Shown: one piece after another, positions 24,845 through 34,103 of the stretch
Layout: each line of letters opens with the position of its first letter
Position numbering within the stretch: the first letter of the stretch is position 1
Source of the DNA: an uncultured Clostridia bacterium
GTDB taxonomy: Bacteria > Bacillota > Clostridia > Christensenellales > Borkfalkiaceae
Length of the DNA stretch: 64,000 bases
Direction of reading: 5' to 3'
Assembly: GCA_904502225.1 (NCBI GenBank)
Contig: CAJGDO010000003.1
Span: 1 to 64,000 of the forward strand
The notes under the pieces: generated by a model
Databases searched by the model: none
What the model was told of the DNA's origin: nothing
Seen by the model: only the letters and a program-made list of their open reading frames with translations
Program-made: the position numbers and the translations under genes

Positions 24845-25760
24845 TATTTTTATTGACGGAAGTGCTGGCACAACGGGGCTAAAAATCGTTGACAGGCTTT
24901 CAAAGAGAAAGGACGTAAACTTAATAACCTTATCTGACGAGTTAAGAAAAGATATTTCGGCAAGAAAGCAAGCATTAAACGACTGTGACGTGGCGTTCTT
25001 ATGCCTTCCAGATTCGGCTGCAATAGAAGCCGTTTCATTGGTGGAAAATCCAAACGTTAAGATTATCGACACTTCAACAGCACATAGGGTAAATAAAGAT
25101 TGGCAATATGGTTTTGCCGAGATAAACGGATATTTTGACAAGATTGCAAAATCAAAAAGGATAGCAAACCCAGGCTGTCACGCAAGCGGTTTTATCGCTT
25201 TAGTAAACCCACTTATCAACGCTGGCGTTTTAAGTAAAGAAGTAAATTTAACTTGCTTTTCGCTAACCGGCTACACGGGTGGTGGCAAAAAAATGATTGC
25301 CGAATATGAAAGTGAAGATATGCCTGAACTTTACAAAGCACCAAGGCAATATGCTTTAACGCAAAACCACAAGCACTTACCGGAAATGCAAGAATATTGC
25401 GGTCTAAAAGAAAAACCAATCTTTTGCCCAATAGTTGCCGACTTTGACAGGGGTATGGAAGTAAGCGTTCCTATCTTTGCAAAAGATTTAAAGTGTGGTT
25501 TAGACGGCTTAAAAGAAATTTTCTTAAAAGCATATGACGGCAAAGTGGTAAAATTTGTTGATGAAAATTTTGAAAACGGCTTTTTATCGGCAAATTCAAT
25601 GAAGAATAAAGACGGAATGGAAATTTCCGTTTATGGAAATGAAGATAGAATAGTTTTAGTTTCACGTTTTGATAATTTAGGTAAAGGTGCATCAGGTGCA
25701 GCAATTCAAAACATGAACATTTTATTGGGGATAGACCAAACCAAAGGGCTTGAATTATAA
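24837..25760 (+). CDS. argC: N-acetyl-gamma-glutamyl-phosphate reductase (short type)
   Basis: 307-residue reductase making N-acetylglutamate semialdehyde. N-terminal NAD(P) loop IDGSAGTTGLKI, catalytic Cys in RIANPGCHASGFIALVNPL, then GYTGGGKKMI and FDNLGKGASGAAIQNMN. At about 307 residues it belongs to the shorter ArgC form rather than the 340-residue form. Start inside the argH end (8-base overlap) shows translational coupling. Confidence 0.95.
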   Translation: MYNIFIDGSAGTTGLKIVDRLSKRKDVNLITLSDELRKDISARKQALNDCDVAFLCLPDSAAIEAVSLVENPNVKIIDTSTAHRVNKDWQYGFAEINGYFDKIAKSKRIANPGCHASGFIALVNPLINAGVLSKEVNLTCFSLTGYTGGGKKMIAEYESEDMPELYKAPRQYALTQNHKHLPEMQEYCGLKEKPIFCPIVADFDRGMEVSVPIFAKDLKCGLDGLKEIFLKAYDGKVVKFVDENFENGFLSANSMKNKDGMEISVYGNEDRIVLVSRFDNLGKGASGAAIQNMNILLGIDQTKGLEL

Positions 25761-25771
25761 AGGAGAAAATT

Positions 25772-26986
25772 ATGAAGATAATTAATGGTGGCGTGTGTGC
25801 TGCAAAAGGAATAAAAGCAAACGGAGTTCATTGCGGAATTCGCAAAAACAGAACAAAGCGTGATTTAGCGTTGATTTTTAGTGAAGTTCCAGCAACGGCA
25901 TCTGCTGTATATACGACCAACTTGGTTAAAGGTGCACCACTTTTGGTGACCAAAAAACATTTAGAAAACGGCTTTGCACAAGCAGTTATTTGCAACAGTG
26001 GCAATGCAAACACTTGCAATGCAAACGGCATCCAAATTGCAGAGCAAATGAGTGAACTTGTTGCAAAACAATTGGGCATAAAAGCCGATGACGTTGTTGT
26101 TGCATCAACCGGCGTTATAGGTCAACCATTAGATATTGAGCCTATTGCAAACGGGATGAAAGAACTTGCTGACGGCTTGTCTTGTGATAACGGGTTAAAC
26201 GCAGCCGAAGCGATCATGACAACAGACCTTGCCGTTAAAGAAATTGCGGTTGAATTTACTGTTGGTGGAAAGGTTTGCCGTATGGGTGGCATTGCAAAAG
26301 GCAGTGGTATGATACATCCAAATATGGCAACAATGCTCGTGTTTATCACAAGTGACGTTAGTATCAGCAAAGAAATGCTTGATAAAGCCTTAAAGAGCGA
26401 TATTCAACAAACCTTTAATATGATAAGCATTGATGGGGACACGTCAACAAACGATATGGTTGTTGTATTAAGCAACGGCCTTGCAGGAAATAAAACAATC
26501 ACTTGTGAAGGCAAGGACTTTGATGAGTTTATGAAAGCACTTAACACCGTTAACGTAAATCTTTGCAGAAAGATTGCTGGGGACGGCGAAGGTGCAACCA
26601 AACTTTTAGAATGTTCAGTTTGCGGTGCAAACAGTTTAAAAACCGCAAAAACGGTCGCAAAAAGCGTTATTTGTTCAAGCCTAACCAAAGCAGCAATGTT
26701 CGGTGCAGATGCTAACTGGGGCAGGGTGCTTTGCTCAATCGGTTATAGCGGTGCTGACGTGGACGTTAATAAGATTGACGTTAGTTTCGTTTCAAACAAG
26801 GGCGAAATTGAAGTTTGCAAAAACGGCAGTGGCGTTGAGTTTTCAGAAGAAAAGGCAAAGGAAATTCTTTTAGAAAAAGAAATTACAATAGCAGTAAACC
26901 TTAACGATGGCGAGTTTAGTTCAAAGGCGTGGGGTTGCGACTTAACATACGATTACGTAAAAATTAACGGTGATTATCGTACCTAA
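25772..26986 (+). CDS. argJ: Bifunctional glutamate N-acetyltransferase/ornithine acetyltransferase
   Basis: 404-residue self-cleaving enzyme that recycles acetyl groups from acetylornithine to glutamate. The autocleavage site lies in GMIHPNMATMLVF, with the Thr that becomes the new N-terminal nucleophile of the beta subunit. Other segments are CNSGNANTCN and GADANWGRVLCSIGYSG. Because ArgJ recycles acetyl groups, no ArgE-type deacetylase is needed. AAAGGAGA ribosome site. Confidence 0.96.
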   Translation: MKIINGGVCAAKGIKANGVHCGIRKNRTKRDLALIFSEVPATASAVYTTNLVKGAPLLVTKKHLENGFAQAVICNSGNANTCNANGIQIAEQMSELVAKQLGIKADDVVVASTGVIGQPLDIEPIANGMKELADGLSCDNGLNAAEAIMTTDLAVKEIAVEFTVGGKVCRMGGIAKGSGMIHPNMATMLVFITSDVSISKEMLDKALKSDIQQTFNMISIDGDTSTNDMVVVLSNGLAGNKTITCEGKDFDEFMKALNTVNVNLCRKIAGDGEGATKLLECSVCGANSLKTAKTVAKSVICSSLTKAAMFGADANWGRVLCSIGYSGADVDVNKIDVSFVSNKGEIEVCKNGSGVEFSEEKAKEILLEKEITIAVNLNDGEFSSKAWGCDLTYDYVKINGDYRT

Positions 26987-27001
26987 AAATAAAAGGGGAT
27001 T

Positions 27002-27871
27002 ATGGATATGGATAAACATTTTTCAAATTCACAACGTGCAGAAGTTTTAACACAAGCACTACCTTACATAAGGCAATATAATGGAAAAGTCGTTGTCGTT
27101 AAATATGGTGGCAACGCAATGATAAACCAAACCTTAAAAGAACAAGTTATGGAAGATATCGTGCTTTTACACTTAATCGGTGTAAAGGTAGTTCTCGTTC
27201 ACGGTGGTGGCCCTGAAATAAGCGAAATGATGGGAAAACTCGGCAAGCAATCAACCTTTGTCAACGGACTCCGTGTGACAGATAAAGAAACGGTTGATAT
27301 CGCACAAATGGTGCTTGCAGGTAAAATCAATAAATCGTTAGTAAATTACTTGGAAATTAAGGGTGGCAAATCAATGGGTGTTTCTGGTATTGACGGAATG
27401 CTTATCGAAGCCAAAATGAAGGACGAAAAACTTGGCTACGTTGGCGAAATTACCAACGTGAATATCGGCTGTGTTCAAGACCTTTTGAACAACAATTATA
27501 TCCCTGTTATATCAACCATCGCTTGCGATAAAGAAGGAAACATATATAACGTCAACGCCGATACGGCAGCAGCAAGAATTGCAGGTGCATTAAACGCTGA
27601 AAGGCTTATTATGATGACCGATATTGCGGGTATATTGAAGGATAAAGACGACCCAACAACACTTATCCCACAAATAACAATAAGTCAAGCAAAGAAATTG
27701 TTTGATGAAAACGTTATCCAAGGCGGAATGATACCAAAGGTAAAATGTTGCATTGATGCAATAGGTCACGGTGTTAAAAACGTCATTATAATGGACGGAA
27801 GAATTCCACACTCAATTCTTATGGAAATCTTAACAGACGAAGGTGCAGGCACAATGGTCGTGGGGGACTAA
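27002..27871 (+). CDS. argB: Acetylglutamate kinase
   Basis: 289-residue amino-acid kinase phosphorylating N-acetylglutamate. Motifs are VVVKYGGNAM, VLVHGGGPEIS, VNADTAAARIAGAL and the C-terminal VIIMDGRIPHSILMEILTDEGAGTMV. An in-frame ATG at 27008 is better spaced from the AAAAGGGG ribosome site than the one at 27002, so the true start may be two codons in. An arginine-sensing N-terminal helix is plausible (residues 1-25), as in feedback-inhibited ArgB. Confidence 0.95.
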   Translation: MDMDKHFSNSQRAEVLTQALPYIRQYNGKVVVVKYGGNAMINQTLKEQVMEDIVLLHLIGVKVVLVHGGGPEISEMMGKLGKQSTFVNGLRVTDKETVDIAQMVLAGKINKSLVNYLEIKGGKSMGVSGIDGMLIEAKMKDEKLGYVGEITNVNIGCVQDLLNNNYIPVISTIACDKEGNIYNVNADTAAARIAGALNAERLIMMTDIAGILKDKDDPTTLIPQITISQAKKLFDENVIQGGMIPKVKCCIDAIGHGVKNVIIMDGRIPHSILMEILTDEGAGTMVVGD

Positions 27872-27872
27872 A

Positions 27873-29039
27873 ATGAGCAGTATTATCGAAAAAGACAAAC
27901 AGTATGTTGCCAATACTTATGCACGTTTTCCACTTGAAATCGTAAGTGGTAAAGGTTCGTATCTTTACACGGCAGACGGTAAAAAGTATATAGATATGGG
28001 GACTGGTATAGGCGTTTCAGCATTTGGTTTATGTGATGACGAGTGGAAAAGTGCGGTAATAGACCAACTTAACAAAGTTCAACACACATCAAACTTGTAT
28101 TACACAAGCCCTTGTGCAGATTTGGCTGAATTATTATGCAAAAAAACGGGTATGAAAAAGGTTTTCTTTTCAAACTCTGGTGCAGAATCAAACGAATGTG
28201 CAATAAAGGTTGCAAGGCAATACGGCATAGAAAATAAAGGTCAAGAATATACGACCATAATTACCCTTAAAAACAGTTTCCACGGCAGAACAATCACAAC
28301 CCTTTCGGCAACGGGGCAAGACGTTTTTCACGCTAAATTTAAGCCTTTAACAAGTGGTTTTGTTCACGCCACTGCAAACGATTTACAAAGCGTTGTTGAC
28401 CTTGTAAATAGCCACAAAGTTTGTGGTATTTTAATCGAATGTGTGCAAGGCGAAGGCGGGGTTATCGCACTTGATAAAGCCTTTGTTCAAGGCATTGAAA
28501 AAATTTGCCAAGAAAACGACATTATCTTTATGGTTGATGAAGTGCAAACAGGCAACGGCAGGACAGGCGAACTTTATGGCTATATGAACTATGGCGTTAG
28601 TCCTGACGTTATAACCACGGCAAAGGGTTTAGGGGGCGGACTTCCTATCGGTTGCTGTATGATGAATGAAAAAACCGAAAAAGTTTTGAGTTTTGGTGAC
28701 CACGGCTCAACTTATGGCGGAAACCCTGTTTGTGCGTCGGGTGCAATCAGCGTTATTGAAAGGTTGACGCCGGAATTTTTAGCAAATGTAAAACAAAAAA
28801 GTCAATATATCTTTGAAACCCTCAACGGTGCAAAAGGCATTGAAAGCGTAAGTGGAATGGGTTTGATGATAGGTATAAAGACGCAAAAAGATGCAAAAAC
28901 AGTTGTTGGCGAGTGCATAAATAGGGGTGTTGTTTGCTTAACGGCAAAAGATAAGGTAAGGCTTTTGCCAGCACTTAATATTCCTATGGAAGACTTAAAG
29001 TTTGCTATTGAAACGATAAAACAGGTTTGTGCAGAATAA
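27873..29039 (+). CDS. argD: Acetylornithine aminotransferase
   Basis: 388-residue PLP-dependent class III aminotransferase. It has YIDMGTGIGVSAFG, FFSNSGAESNECAIKVARQ, SFHGRTITTLSATGQ, FMVDEVQTGNGRTGELYGY, and the PLP lysine in TTAKGLGGGLPIGC. The ATG at 27873 lies just past the argB stop, with GGGGG upstream, and is preferred over an in-frame start inside argB. It converts acetylglutamate semialdehyde to acetylornithine. Confidence 0.95.
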   Translation: MSSIIEKDKQYVANTYARFPLEIVSGKGSYLYTADGKKYIDMGTGIGVSAFGLCDDEWKSAVIDQLNKVQHTSNLYYTSPCADLAELLCKKTGMKKVFFSNSGAESNECAIKVARQYGIENKGQEYTTIITLKNSFHGRTITTLSATGQDVFHAKFKPLTSGFVHATANDLQSVVDLVNSHKVCGILIECVQGEGGVIALDKAFVQGIEKICQENDIIFMVDEVQTGNGRTGELYGYMNYGVSPDVITTAKGLGGGLPIGCCMMNEKTEKVLSFGDHGSTYGGNPVCASGAISVIERLTPEFLANVKQKSQYIFETLNGAKGIESVSGMGLMIGIKTQKDAKTVVGECINRGVVCLTAKDKVRLLPALNIPMEDLKFAIETIKQVCAE

Positions 29040-29057
29040 TTTAAAAAGGTGATAAAA

Positions 29058-30041
29058 ATGAACTTAAAAGGCAGAAGTTTTCTTAAACTTTTAGATTTTA
29101 CAAGCGAAGAAATTGCATATCTAATCGATTATGCATTAGAACTTAAAGACAAGAAGAAAAAGGGCATTGAGCACAGGGTTTGCCAAGGCAAAAACATTGC
29201 ACTTATCTTTGAAAAAACAAGCACCAGAACACGTTGCAGTTTTGAAGTTGCAGCATCTGACCTTGGTATGACGGCAGTTTATCTTGACCCACAAGGCTCA
29301 CAAATCGGCAAAAAGGAAAGCATTGCTGACACCGCAAGGGTTTTAGGCAGAATGTTTGACGGTATTGAGTATAGGGGCTTTGGTCAAGAAGTTGTTGAAG
29401 CATTATCAAACTATGCAGGCGTGCCTGTTTGGAACGGTTTGACAAACGAGTTCCACCCAACGCAAATTTTGGCTGACTTTATGACGATAAAAGAACATTT
29501 TGGAGAGGTTAAGGGCAAAAAACTTGTTTATATGGGCGATGCAAGATATAATATGGGCAACTCTTTAATGGTTGGTTCGGCAAAAATGGGAATGCACTTT
29601 GTTGCTTGTGCCCCAAAAGAATATTTCCCAGACCAAAAACTGATTGACGAGTGCCAAGAAATTGCAAGTAAAACGGGTGCTAAATTAGAGTTTATAACCG
29701 ACCCAATGGTCGCAACCAAAAATGCAGACGTTATTTATACTGACGTTTGGGTTTCAATGGGTGAACCTGATAGCGTTTGGGAACAAAGAATTAACGCCCT
29801 TATGCCATATCAAGTTAATAAAAAAGTTATGGATAATGCAGGAAGTCAATGCAGATTTATGCACTGTTTGCCAGCATTCCACGACCTAAACACCACGATA
29901 GGCAAACAAATATACGAAAAATTTGGTATAACTGCTATGGAAGTTAGTGATGAAGTGTTTGAAAGCAAGCAGTCAATAGTTTTTGACCAAGCAGAAAATA
30001 GAATGCACACAATTAAAGCAATTATGGCAGCAACCTTATAA
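29058..30041 (+). CDS. argF: Ornithine carbamoyltransferase
   Basis: 327-residue transcarbamylase making citrulline. The carbamoyl-phosphate loop FEKTSTRTRCSFEVAASDLG, the FHPTQILADFMT segment and FMHCLPAFHD with the catalytic Cys are all present. The ATG at 29058 follows AAAGGTG; a GTG three codons earlier overlaps that site. Last gene of the arginine operon. Carbamoyl-phosphate synthase is not in the window. Confidence 0.97.
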   Translation: MNLKGRSFLKLLDFTSEEIAYLIDYALELKDKKKKGIEHRVCQGKNIALIFEKTSTRTRCSFEVAASDLGMTAVYLDPQGSQIGKKESIADTARVLGRMFDGIEYRGFGQEVVEALSNYAGVPVWNGLTNEFHPTQILADFMTIKEHFGEVKGKKLVYMGDARYNMGNSLMVGSAKMGMHFVACAPKEYFPDQKLIDECQEIASKTGAKLEFITDPMVATKNADVIYTDVWVSMGEPDSVWEQRINALMPYQVNKKVMDNAGSQCRFMHCLPAFHDLNTTIGKQIYEKFGITAMEVSDEVFESKQSIVFDQAENRMHTIKAIMAATL

Positions 30042-30056
30042 AAAAATAACAACAAA

Positions 30057-30085
30057 AAAGCCCTTGGCATTTTGCCAAGGGCTTT
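30057..30085. terminator. Shared terminator of argF and the MFS gene
   Basis: Stem AAAGCCCTTGGC / GCCAAGGGCTTT between two convergent genes. A T-run follows on the minus-strand side (TTTTTTGTTG), and CTTTAATT on the plus side. Confidence 0.88.
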
Positions 30086-30094
30086 AATTCAAAT

Positions 30095-31342
30095 TTAACG
30101 TAATTTTTGGCGATTTTTGTTTAGCGATATAAGTAGGGCGAAAACAAAGAGTGTTGTAATAAAAATTATAGCAAAAATTGTTATATATGATACTTGCCAA
30201 CCGTTGCTATCGATAATTGCACCTAAAATAGTTGGTGCAAGCCCTGCTGAAATCCCGCCTGCCGCGTTCATAAGTCCGGCATGTGCACCTGCATTTACGT
30301 ATTGAGAAAGTTTATATGAAATAACGCTGAACACCATTGAAATTGTGCCTTGAATTATAACTAAAAAAACACATACTAAAACAAGGGTTAATATAACGTT
30401 GGTTTTGAACAAGAAAATCAACAACAAACTTAAAATGCAAGCGAGCGATAAGTATATAAAACCGACAAAAACGAAATCAGGGTGTGTTTCACAATGCCTT
30501 ATTGCTAAAACAGGACCAATCGCAACGGCAATCGGTGCAATCGCAGAAATTGCTTGAGCAATGCTTTCTTTCATAGCAAAGTTTTCTGTTAAAAGGCTTG
30601 GAAGCCAGTTGAGAACACCATAATAAACGAAGTGAACAAGAATGCTTAAAGCAAAAGAAATGACAACAAATAAGGTTTTCTTTTTCTTTGTTTTTAAGGT
30701 GAATGGCAAATTTTTAATAGGCATAAAATCAACTGTATTAGAAGTGTTTTGATTAACAACTTGTTGTTTTTTTAGTTTAGCGCATTTTGAAACGGCAATA
30801 AAAAACAAAACTGCTGAAATGGAGAGCAAAATTCCAAAGAAAGTAAAAGGCGAATCAAACCTTTTAAATGAAACAAAAAGTGAAGCCGAGCCATAAGAGA
30901 TAATTCCAGAAGCAGGCATTGCAACGTTCATAAGCATATTGGCTTTTGCCTTCATATATATAGGAAGATATTTATCTAAAATTGCAGTGCACATTCCCCA
31001 AACACCAGCTTGTAAAATTCCGTTAATAGCCAAAATCCACCATAATTGCCAAAGGTCGGTAGCAAGAGCAACGAACACGGTGACAAGCCCTGATAGGAAA
31101 ATGGATATAAACATATACCATTTAATATTTATTTTGCCCATAATGAAAAAGAGCAAAATTTGAACGGCAGAGTAGAATATGAAGTTAAAGGTCATAGCAA
31201 GGCTTGCACGTGGTTTATCAACGCCAAAGAGATTGCCTATTTCTATGTATTCAGCAGTGTAAATATTTTTTGAGCCTATGCAAATAAACCAAATGAGAAC
31301 ACAGGCAAATATTAAAAAATTATAATACTTTTTATTTTTCAT
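30095..31342 (-). CDS. MFS transporter
   Basis: 415-residue membrane protein with about 12 hydrophobic segments split by a basic central loop (KTKKKKTLF region), typical of the major facilitator superfamily. The N-terminal part reads like the organophosphate or sugar-phosphate/hexuronate branch (NLFGVDKPRASLAMTFNF), but substrate is not clear. The ATG at 31342 is used, though an upstream GTG is in frame. A minus-strand promoter TTGACT-17-TAATAT precedes it. It converges on the arginine operon. Confidence 0.85.
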   Translation of the reverse strand: MKNKKYYNFLIFACVLIWFICIGSKNIYTAEYIEIGNLFGVDKPRASLAMTFNFIFYSAVQILLFFIMGKINIKWYMFISIFLSGLVTVFVALATDLWQLWWILAINGILQAGVWGMCTAILDKYLPIYMKAKANMLMNVAMPASGIISYGSASLFVSFKRFDSPFTFFGILLSISAVLFFIAVSKCAKLKKQQVVNQNTSNTVDFMPIKNLPFTLKTKKKKTLFVVISFALSILVHFVYYGVLNWLPSLLTENFAMKESIAQAISAIAPIAVAIGPVLAIRHCETHPDFVFVGFIYLSLACILSLLLIFLFKTNVILTLVLVCVFLVIIQGTISMVFSVISYKLSQYVNAGAHAGLMNAAGGISAGLAPTILGAIIDSNGWQVSYITIFAIIFITTLFVFALLISLNKNRQKLR

Positions 31343-31438
31343 AAACACAACTCATATAAGTTAATATAAGTATATTATCAATACAATTAATTCAAGTCAA
31401 GAAAATTAAGATAAATTAATAAAAGTGCTTAAAAAAAG

Positions 31439-31467
31439 TTGACAAATTGTTTTGCGATTGATATACT
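31439..31467 (+). promoter_or_regulatory. Promoter of rpsU
   Basis: TTGACA, 17-bp spacer, TATACT, about 45 nt ahead of the S21 start. Confidence 0.82.
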
Positions 31468-31514
31468 AATTAGGCTTTATCGAACAGCCAAAGGGCAAAG
31501 GAGGGTTGGAGAGA

Positions 31515-31694
31515 ATGTCAATCGTAAGAGTTGGTGAAAACGAAAATATTGATAGTGCATTAAGAAGATTTAAGAGAAAATGTTCAAGAGACGGCATTAT
31601 TGGTGATTTGCGTAAGAAAGAACATTATGAAAAGCCTTCTGTAAAAAAGAAAAAGAAGTCAGAGGCTGCAAGAAAGAGAAGCATTAAAGGCTAA
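31515..31694 (+). CDS. rpsU: Small ribosomal subunit protein bS21
   Basis: 59-residue basic protein with the S21 signature VRVGENENIDSALRRFKRKC and a Lys/Arg-rich C-terminus. The ATG at 31515 follows GGAGGG at 31500; an in-frame TTG three codons earlier is less likely. It forms its own short unit between promoter and terminator. Confidence 0.95.
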   Translation: MSIVRVGENENIDSALRRFKRKCSRDGIIGDLRKKEHYEKPSVKKKKKSEAARKRSIKG

Positions 31695-31703
31695 AAACAA
31701 AAG

Positions 31704-31733
31704 AAGTCTATCGAAAGATAGACTTTATTTTTT
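31704..31733 (+). terminator. Terminator after rpsU
   Basis: Stem AAGTCTATC / GATAGACTT with a GAAA tetraloop, then a T-rich tract. Confidence 0.85.
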
Positions 31734-31788
31734 TATTGCGAAAAAACAAGAAAAATAGCGAAATTTGTAGATTAACGGGAGAAATAAA

Positions 31789-32187
31789 ATGGAAGAAGGT
31801 AAATCATTAAAACAATATTGCAGGGAAGCGAAAAAACGCTTAAAGCGTGGGTTTTGGCAAAATTATCAAAAAGATTTAAATAAAGGTATTGAAAGGGCGG
31901 AAAAAGCGGGCATATCCACTTCAAAGGTAAGGGAATATTACGCTGAACGGGTTAGCGAAAACATAAAAAATAAGGCCGAAGAAAAGGAAGATTTTTACCA
32001 AAAAGTCAAAAAACTTTTAAAAGAAGAGGGCGAAGTTTCAAACGCTATTGGAAGGCTTACCGATAAAGCGTATTTTGAAACGCTTAATTATGAAGAAAAA
32101 CAAAGATACACTCTTTCGCTTTCGGAAAAATATTTAGAGGCGGTTGAAAGGTATAGAAAAGAAAGTTCGCTAGAAATAAATAGTTAA
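31789..32187 (+). CDS. Conserved-looking hypothetical, charged helical protein
   Basis: 132 residues, rich in Lys and Glu, almost wholly helical in appearance, with no signal or membrane segment. It begins MEEGKSLKQYCREAKKRLK and has a central KNKAEEKEDFYQKVKKLLKEE stretch with coiled-coil character. GGGAG ribosome site. It lies between rpsU and a nitroreductase gene. In many Bacillota rpsU is followed by a yqeY gene, but this protein does not resemble YqeY. Function unknown. Confidence 0.7.
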   Translation: MEEGKSLKQYCREAKKRLKRGFWQNYQKDLNKGIERAEKAGISTSKVREYYAERVSENIKNKAEEKEDFYQKVKKLLKEEGEVSNAIGRLTDKAYFETLNYEEKQRYTLSLSEKYLEAVERYRKESSLEINS

Positions 32188-32246
32188 TTTAACCTTGCAA
32201 AAATATAAAAAATAGTTTATAATATAAAAAAGTAAAGGAGATAATT

Positions 32247-32783
32247 ATGTTTGAAAACTTTTCTGTATTAGCAAATAATAGACAATCGTGCAGAGATTTT
32301 AACGATAAACCGTTAGAAAAAGAAACTATAGATAAAATCATTGAACTTTCAATGCTTGCCCCATCTGCTTGCAACAGTCAGCCTTGGAAAATGTACGTGG
32401 TAAGCGAAGAAAGTGCGTTAAAAAAAGTTGCCAAAACTTTGCAAGATATGATGATGAACAAGTTTACTAACAAAGCCAAAGCGTTTATAGTTTTAGGCGA
32501 GTGCAACGCCACCTTAAAACTTGGTGCAAGCCTTAAGTTTGACAGAAACCACTTTGTAAAATACGATATTGGGCAAATTTCGGCATATATCACGCTTGCA
32601 GCAGAAAGTTTGGGTGTAAGTTCGTGCATCATCGGTTGGGTAAACGAAAAGGAACTTAAAAAAGCCCTTTCAATGCCGGAAGAAGAAGGGTGCAGTATAG
32701 TAATTGCACTTGGATATTCTGACACGCCAAAAAGAAAGAAAATGCGTAAAGATAAAGACAAGGTCGTTGTGGAAATAATTTAG
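32247..32783 (+). CDS. Nitroreductase-family flavoprotein
   Basis: 178-residue FMN-binding protein. The N-terminal NRQSCRDFNDKPLE holds the FMN phosphate-binding Arg/Ser cluster, followed by APSACNSQPWKMYVV and later LAAESLGVSSCIIGWVN, then IVIALGY. Members reduce nitro compounds, quinones or other substrates with NAD(P)H; the natural substrate is not evident. AAAGGAG ribosome site. It ends at a terminator shared with a convergent gene. Confidence 0.9.
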   Translation: MFENFSVLANNRQSCRDFNDKPLEKETIDKIIELSMLAPSACNSQPWKMYVVSEESALKKVAKTLQDMMMNKFTNKAKAFIVLGECNATLKLGASLKFDRNHFVKYDIGQISAYITLAAESLGVSSCIIGWVNEKELKKALSMPEEEGCSIVIALGYSDTPKRKKMRKDKDKVVVEII

Positions 32784-32798
32784 TTTAACAAAATAAAA

Positions 32799-32828
32799 AA
32801 CCCATCGTTGATAAACGGTGGGTTTTTT
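32799..32828. terminator. Intrinsic terminator between convergent genes
   Basis: Stem AACCCATCGTT / AACGGTGGGTT with a GATA loop and T-run, 15 nt after the nitroreductase stop and 15 nt from the PAP2 stop. Confidence 0.85.
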
Positions 32829-32842
32829 TGATTTTTTTAATA

Positions 32843-33487
32843 TTAATCATTTTCCTTTTGCTTTTTTGCAAAAACATCTTTATTAATCACAAAGTCGCAA
32901 AACTTATTGTCAAGGTGCTTATTAAGGAAAATATAAATAAGTTTAGTAATGTAAAAGGCGATAACGCTTGAAATAAAACCAACTATAATTCCCGCTAAAA
33001 CGTCTGATGGATAATGTGCTAAAAGATAAATTCTTGATGCACCCATAAGTAAAACGAACGGAAAACCAATCCAACTGAACTTTTTATTAAAACATAAAAA
33101 GATTGCGAGTGTTGCTGCTGAAATTGCCGTCATATGTCCAGATGGGAAAGAATAGCCGTCTTCATTAGGGTAAGAAAGTTCTAAAAATTGGCTTAAAAAT
33201 TCACTTTCACAAGGTCTTGGCCTTGCAACCATATCTTTTAAGATAACGTTTGTTATCAAAGCCCCACAAGCGACCGCACCAAATATGCAAATGCCAGCCT
33301 TTCTTGTTTTGGAAAACAACATTAACACTATTGCAAATGCAAAAAAGATTAAACCTTTTTCACCAAGAAGTGTAATAACCTTAAAAAATGGCGTAAAAAA
33401 CGCCCCCGCACTTTCAGATAAACGTAAAAACCCGTTTATAATGCTTTTGTCAAAAGAGCCGAATGCTGAACTTAAAAACTCTAACAT
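32843..33487 (-). CDS. PAP2-family membrane phosphatase
   Basis: 214-residue protein with about five hydrophobic segments and the three PAP2 signatures in order: KDMVARPRP, FPSGHMTAIS and the SRIYLLAHYPSDVLAG block with the catalytic His and Asp. Such enzymes dephosphorylate undecaprenyl pyrophosphate or phosphatidic-acid-type lipids on the outer membrane face. The C-terminus carries an additional basic cytoplasmic tail of about 30 residues. Confidence 0.92.
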   Translation of the reverse strand: MLEFLSSAFGSFDKSIINGFLRLSESAGAFFTPFFKVITLLGEKGLIFFAFAIVLMLFSKTRKAGICIFGAVACGALITNVILKDMVARPRPCESEFLSQFLELSYPNEDGYSFPSGHMTAISAATLAIFLCFNKKFSWIGFPFVLLMGASRIYLLAHYPSDVLAGIIVGFISSVIAFYITKLIYIFLNKHLDNKFCDFVINKDVFAKKQKEND

Positions 33488-33546
33488 AATTTTTTCCTTT
33501 GAATTATAATAAGGTCATTATAATACACCGCCCAAAAAAAGTCAAG

Positions 33547-33912
33547 TTAAGATAAGAAGTTTTGTTCGTTTTCGCTAAACCCAAGGCTTATTAAAAGTGC
33601 AGTGTTTACCTTTTGCATTTTTAAGGGTGAAAGTTCGCCTATTTTTTCCTTTAACCGCCTTTTATCAAGTGTTCTAATTTGCTCTAACAAAATAACCGAG
33701 TCCTTAACAAGCCCAAATTCGCCCTCGTTAAGTTCAATGTGGGTGGGAAGTTTGGCTTTGTTTAACTGGCTAGTAATGGCGGCGGCAATAATGGTCGGGC
33801 TATACTTGTTGCCCGTGTCGTTTTGCACTATTAAAATGGGTCTAACGCCACCTTGTTCGCTTCCAACGACAGGGCTTAAGTCAGCGTAATATAATTCTCC
33901 TCTTTTTATCAT
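33547..33912 (-). CDS. mazF: MazF/PemK-family endoribonuclease toxin (EndoA-like)
   Basis: 121-residue protein matching the Gram-positive MazF/NdoA type: start MIKRGELYYADLSPVVGSEQ, then GGVRPILIVQND, TSQLNKAKLPTHIEL, and DSVILLEQIRTLDKRRL. It cuts single-stranded mRNA at short motifs. No antitoxin gene is visible: the 190 bp upstream contains no open frame of useful length, and downstream is a PAP2 gene. The antitoxin may be elsewhere in the genome. A 10-bp inverted repeat overlaps the promoter region, which would suit autoregulation or control by an unlinked antitoxin. Confidence 0.92.
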   Translation of the reverse strand: MIKRGELYYADLSPVVGSEQGGVRPILIVQNDTGNKYSPTIIAAAITSQLNKAKLPTHIELNEGEFGLVKDSVILLEQIRTLDKRRLKEKIGELSPLKMQKVNTALLISLGFSENEQNFLS

Positions 33913-33938
33913 AAAATCTCCAAGTCCAACGAGTAATC

Positions 33939-33984
33939 TTCTGTTTTATTATATGTATATAGAAAAAAACTCGTTAAAACAGAA
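33939..33984 (-). promoter_or_regulatory. Inverted repeat over the mazF promoter
   Basis: TTCTGTTTTA (33939-33948) and its exact complement TAAAACAGAA (33975-33984), 26 bp apart, flank a minus-strand TATAAT -10 (33948-33953). No good -35 is present. This looks like an operator region; the binding protein is unknown. Confidence 0.55.
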
Positions 33985-34103
33985 TGTTTTTCTAGATAAT
34001 TTTAACCATAAAATAAAAATAATATACACAAATAAAAAAACAAGTTTATAAGCGTTGAAAAAATAATGAAAATATGCTAAAATAATTAAGTAAGGAGAAA
34101 GTT

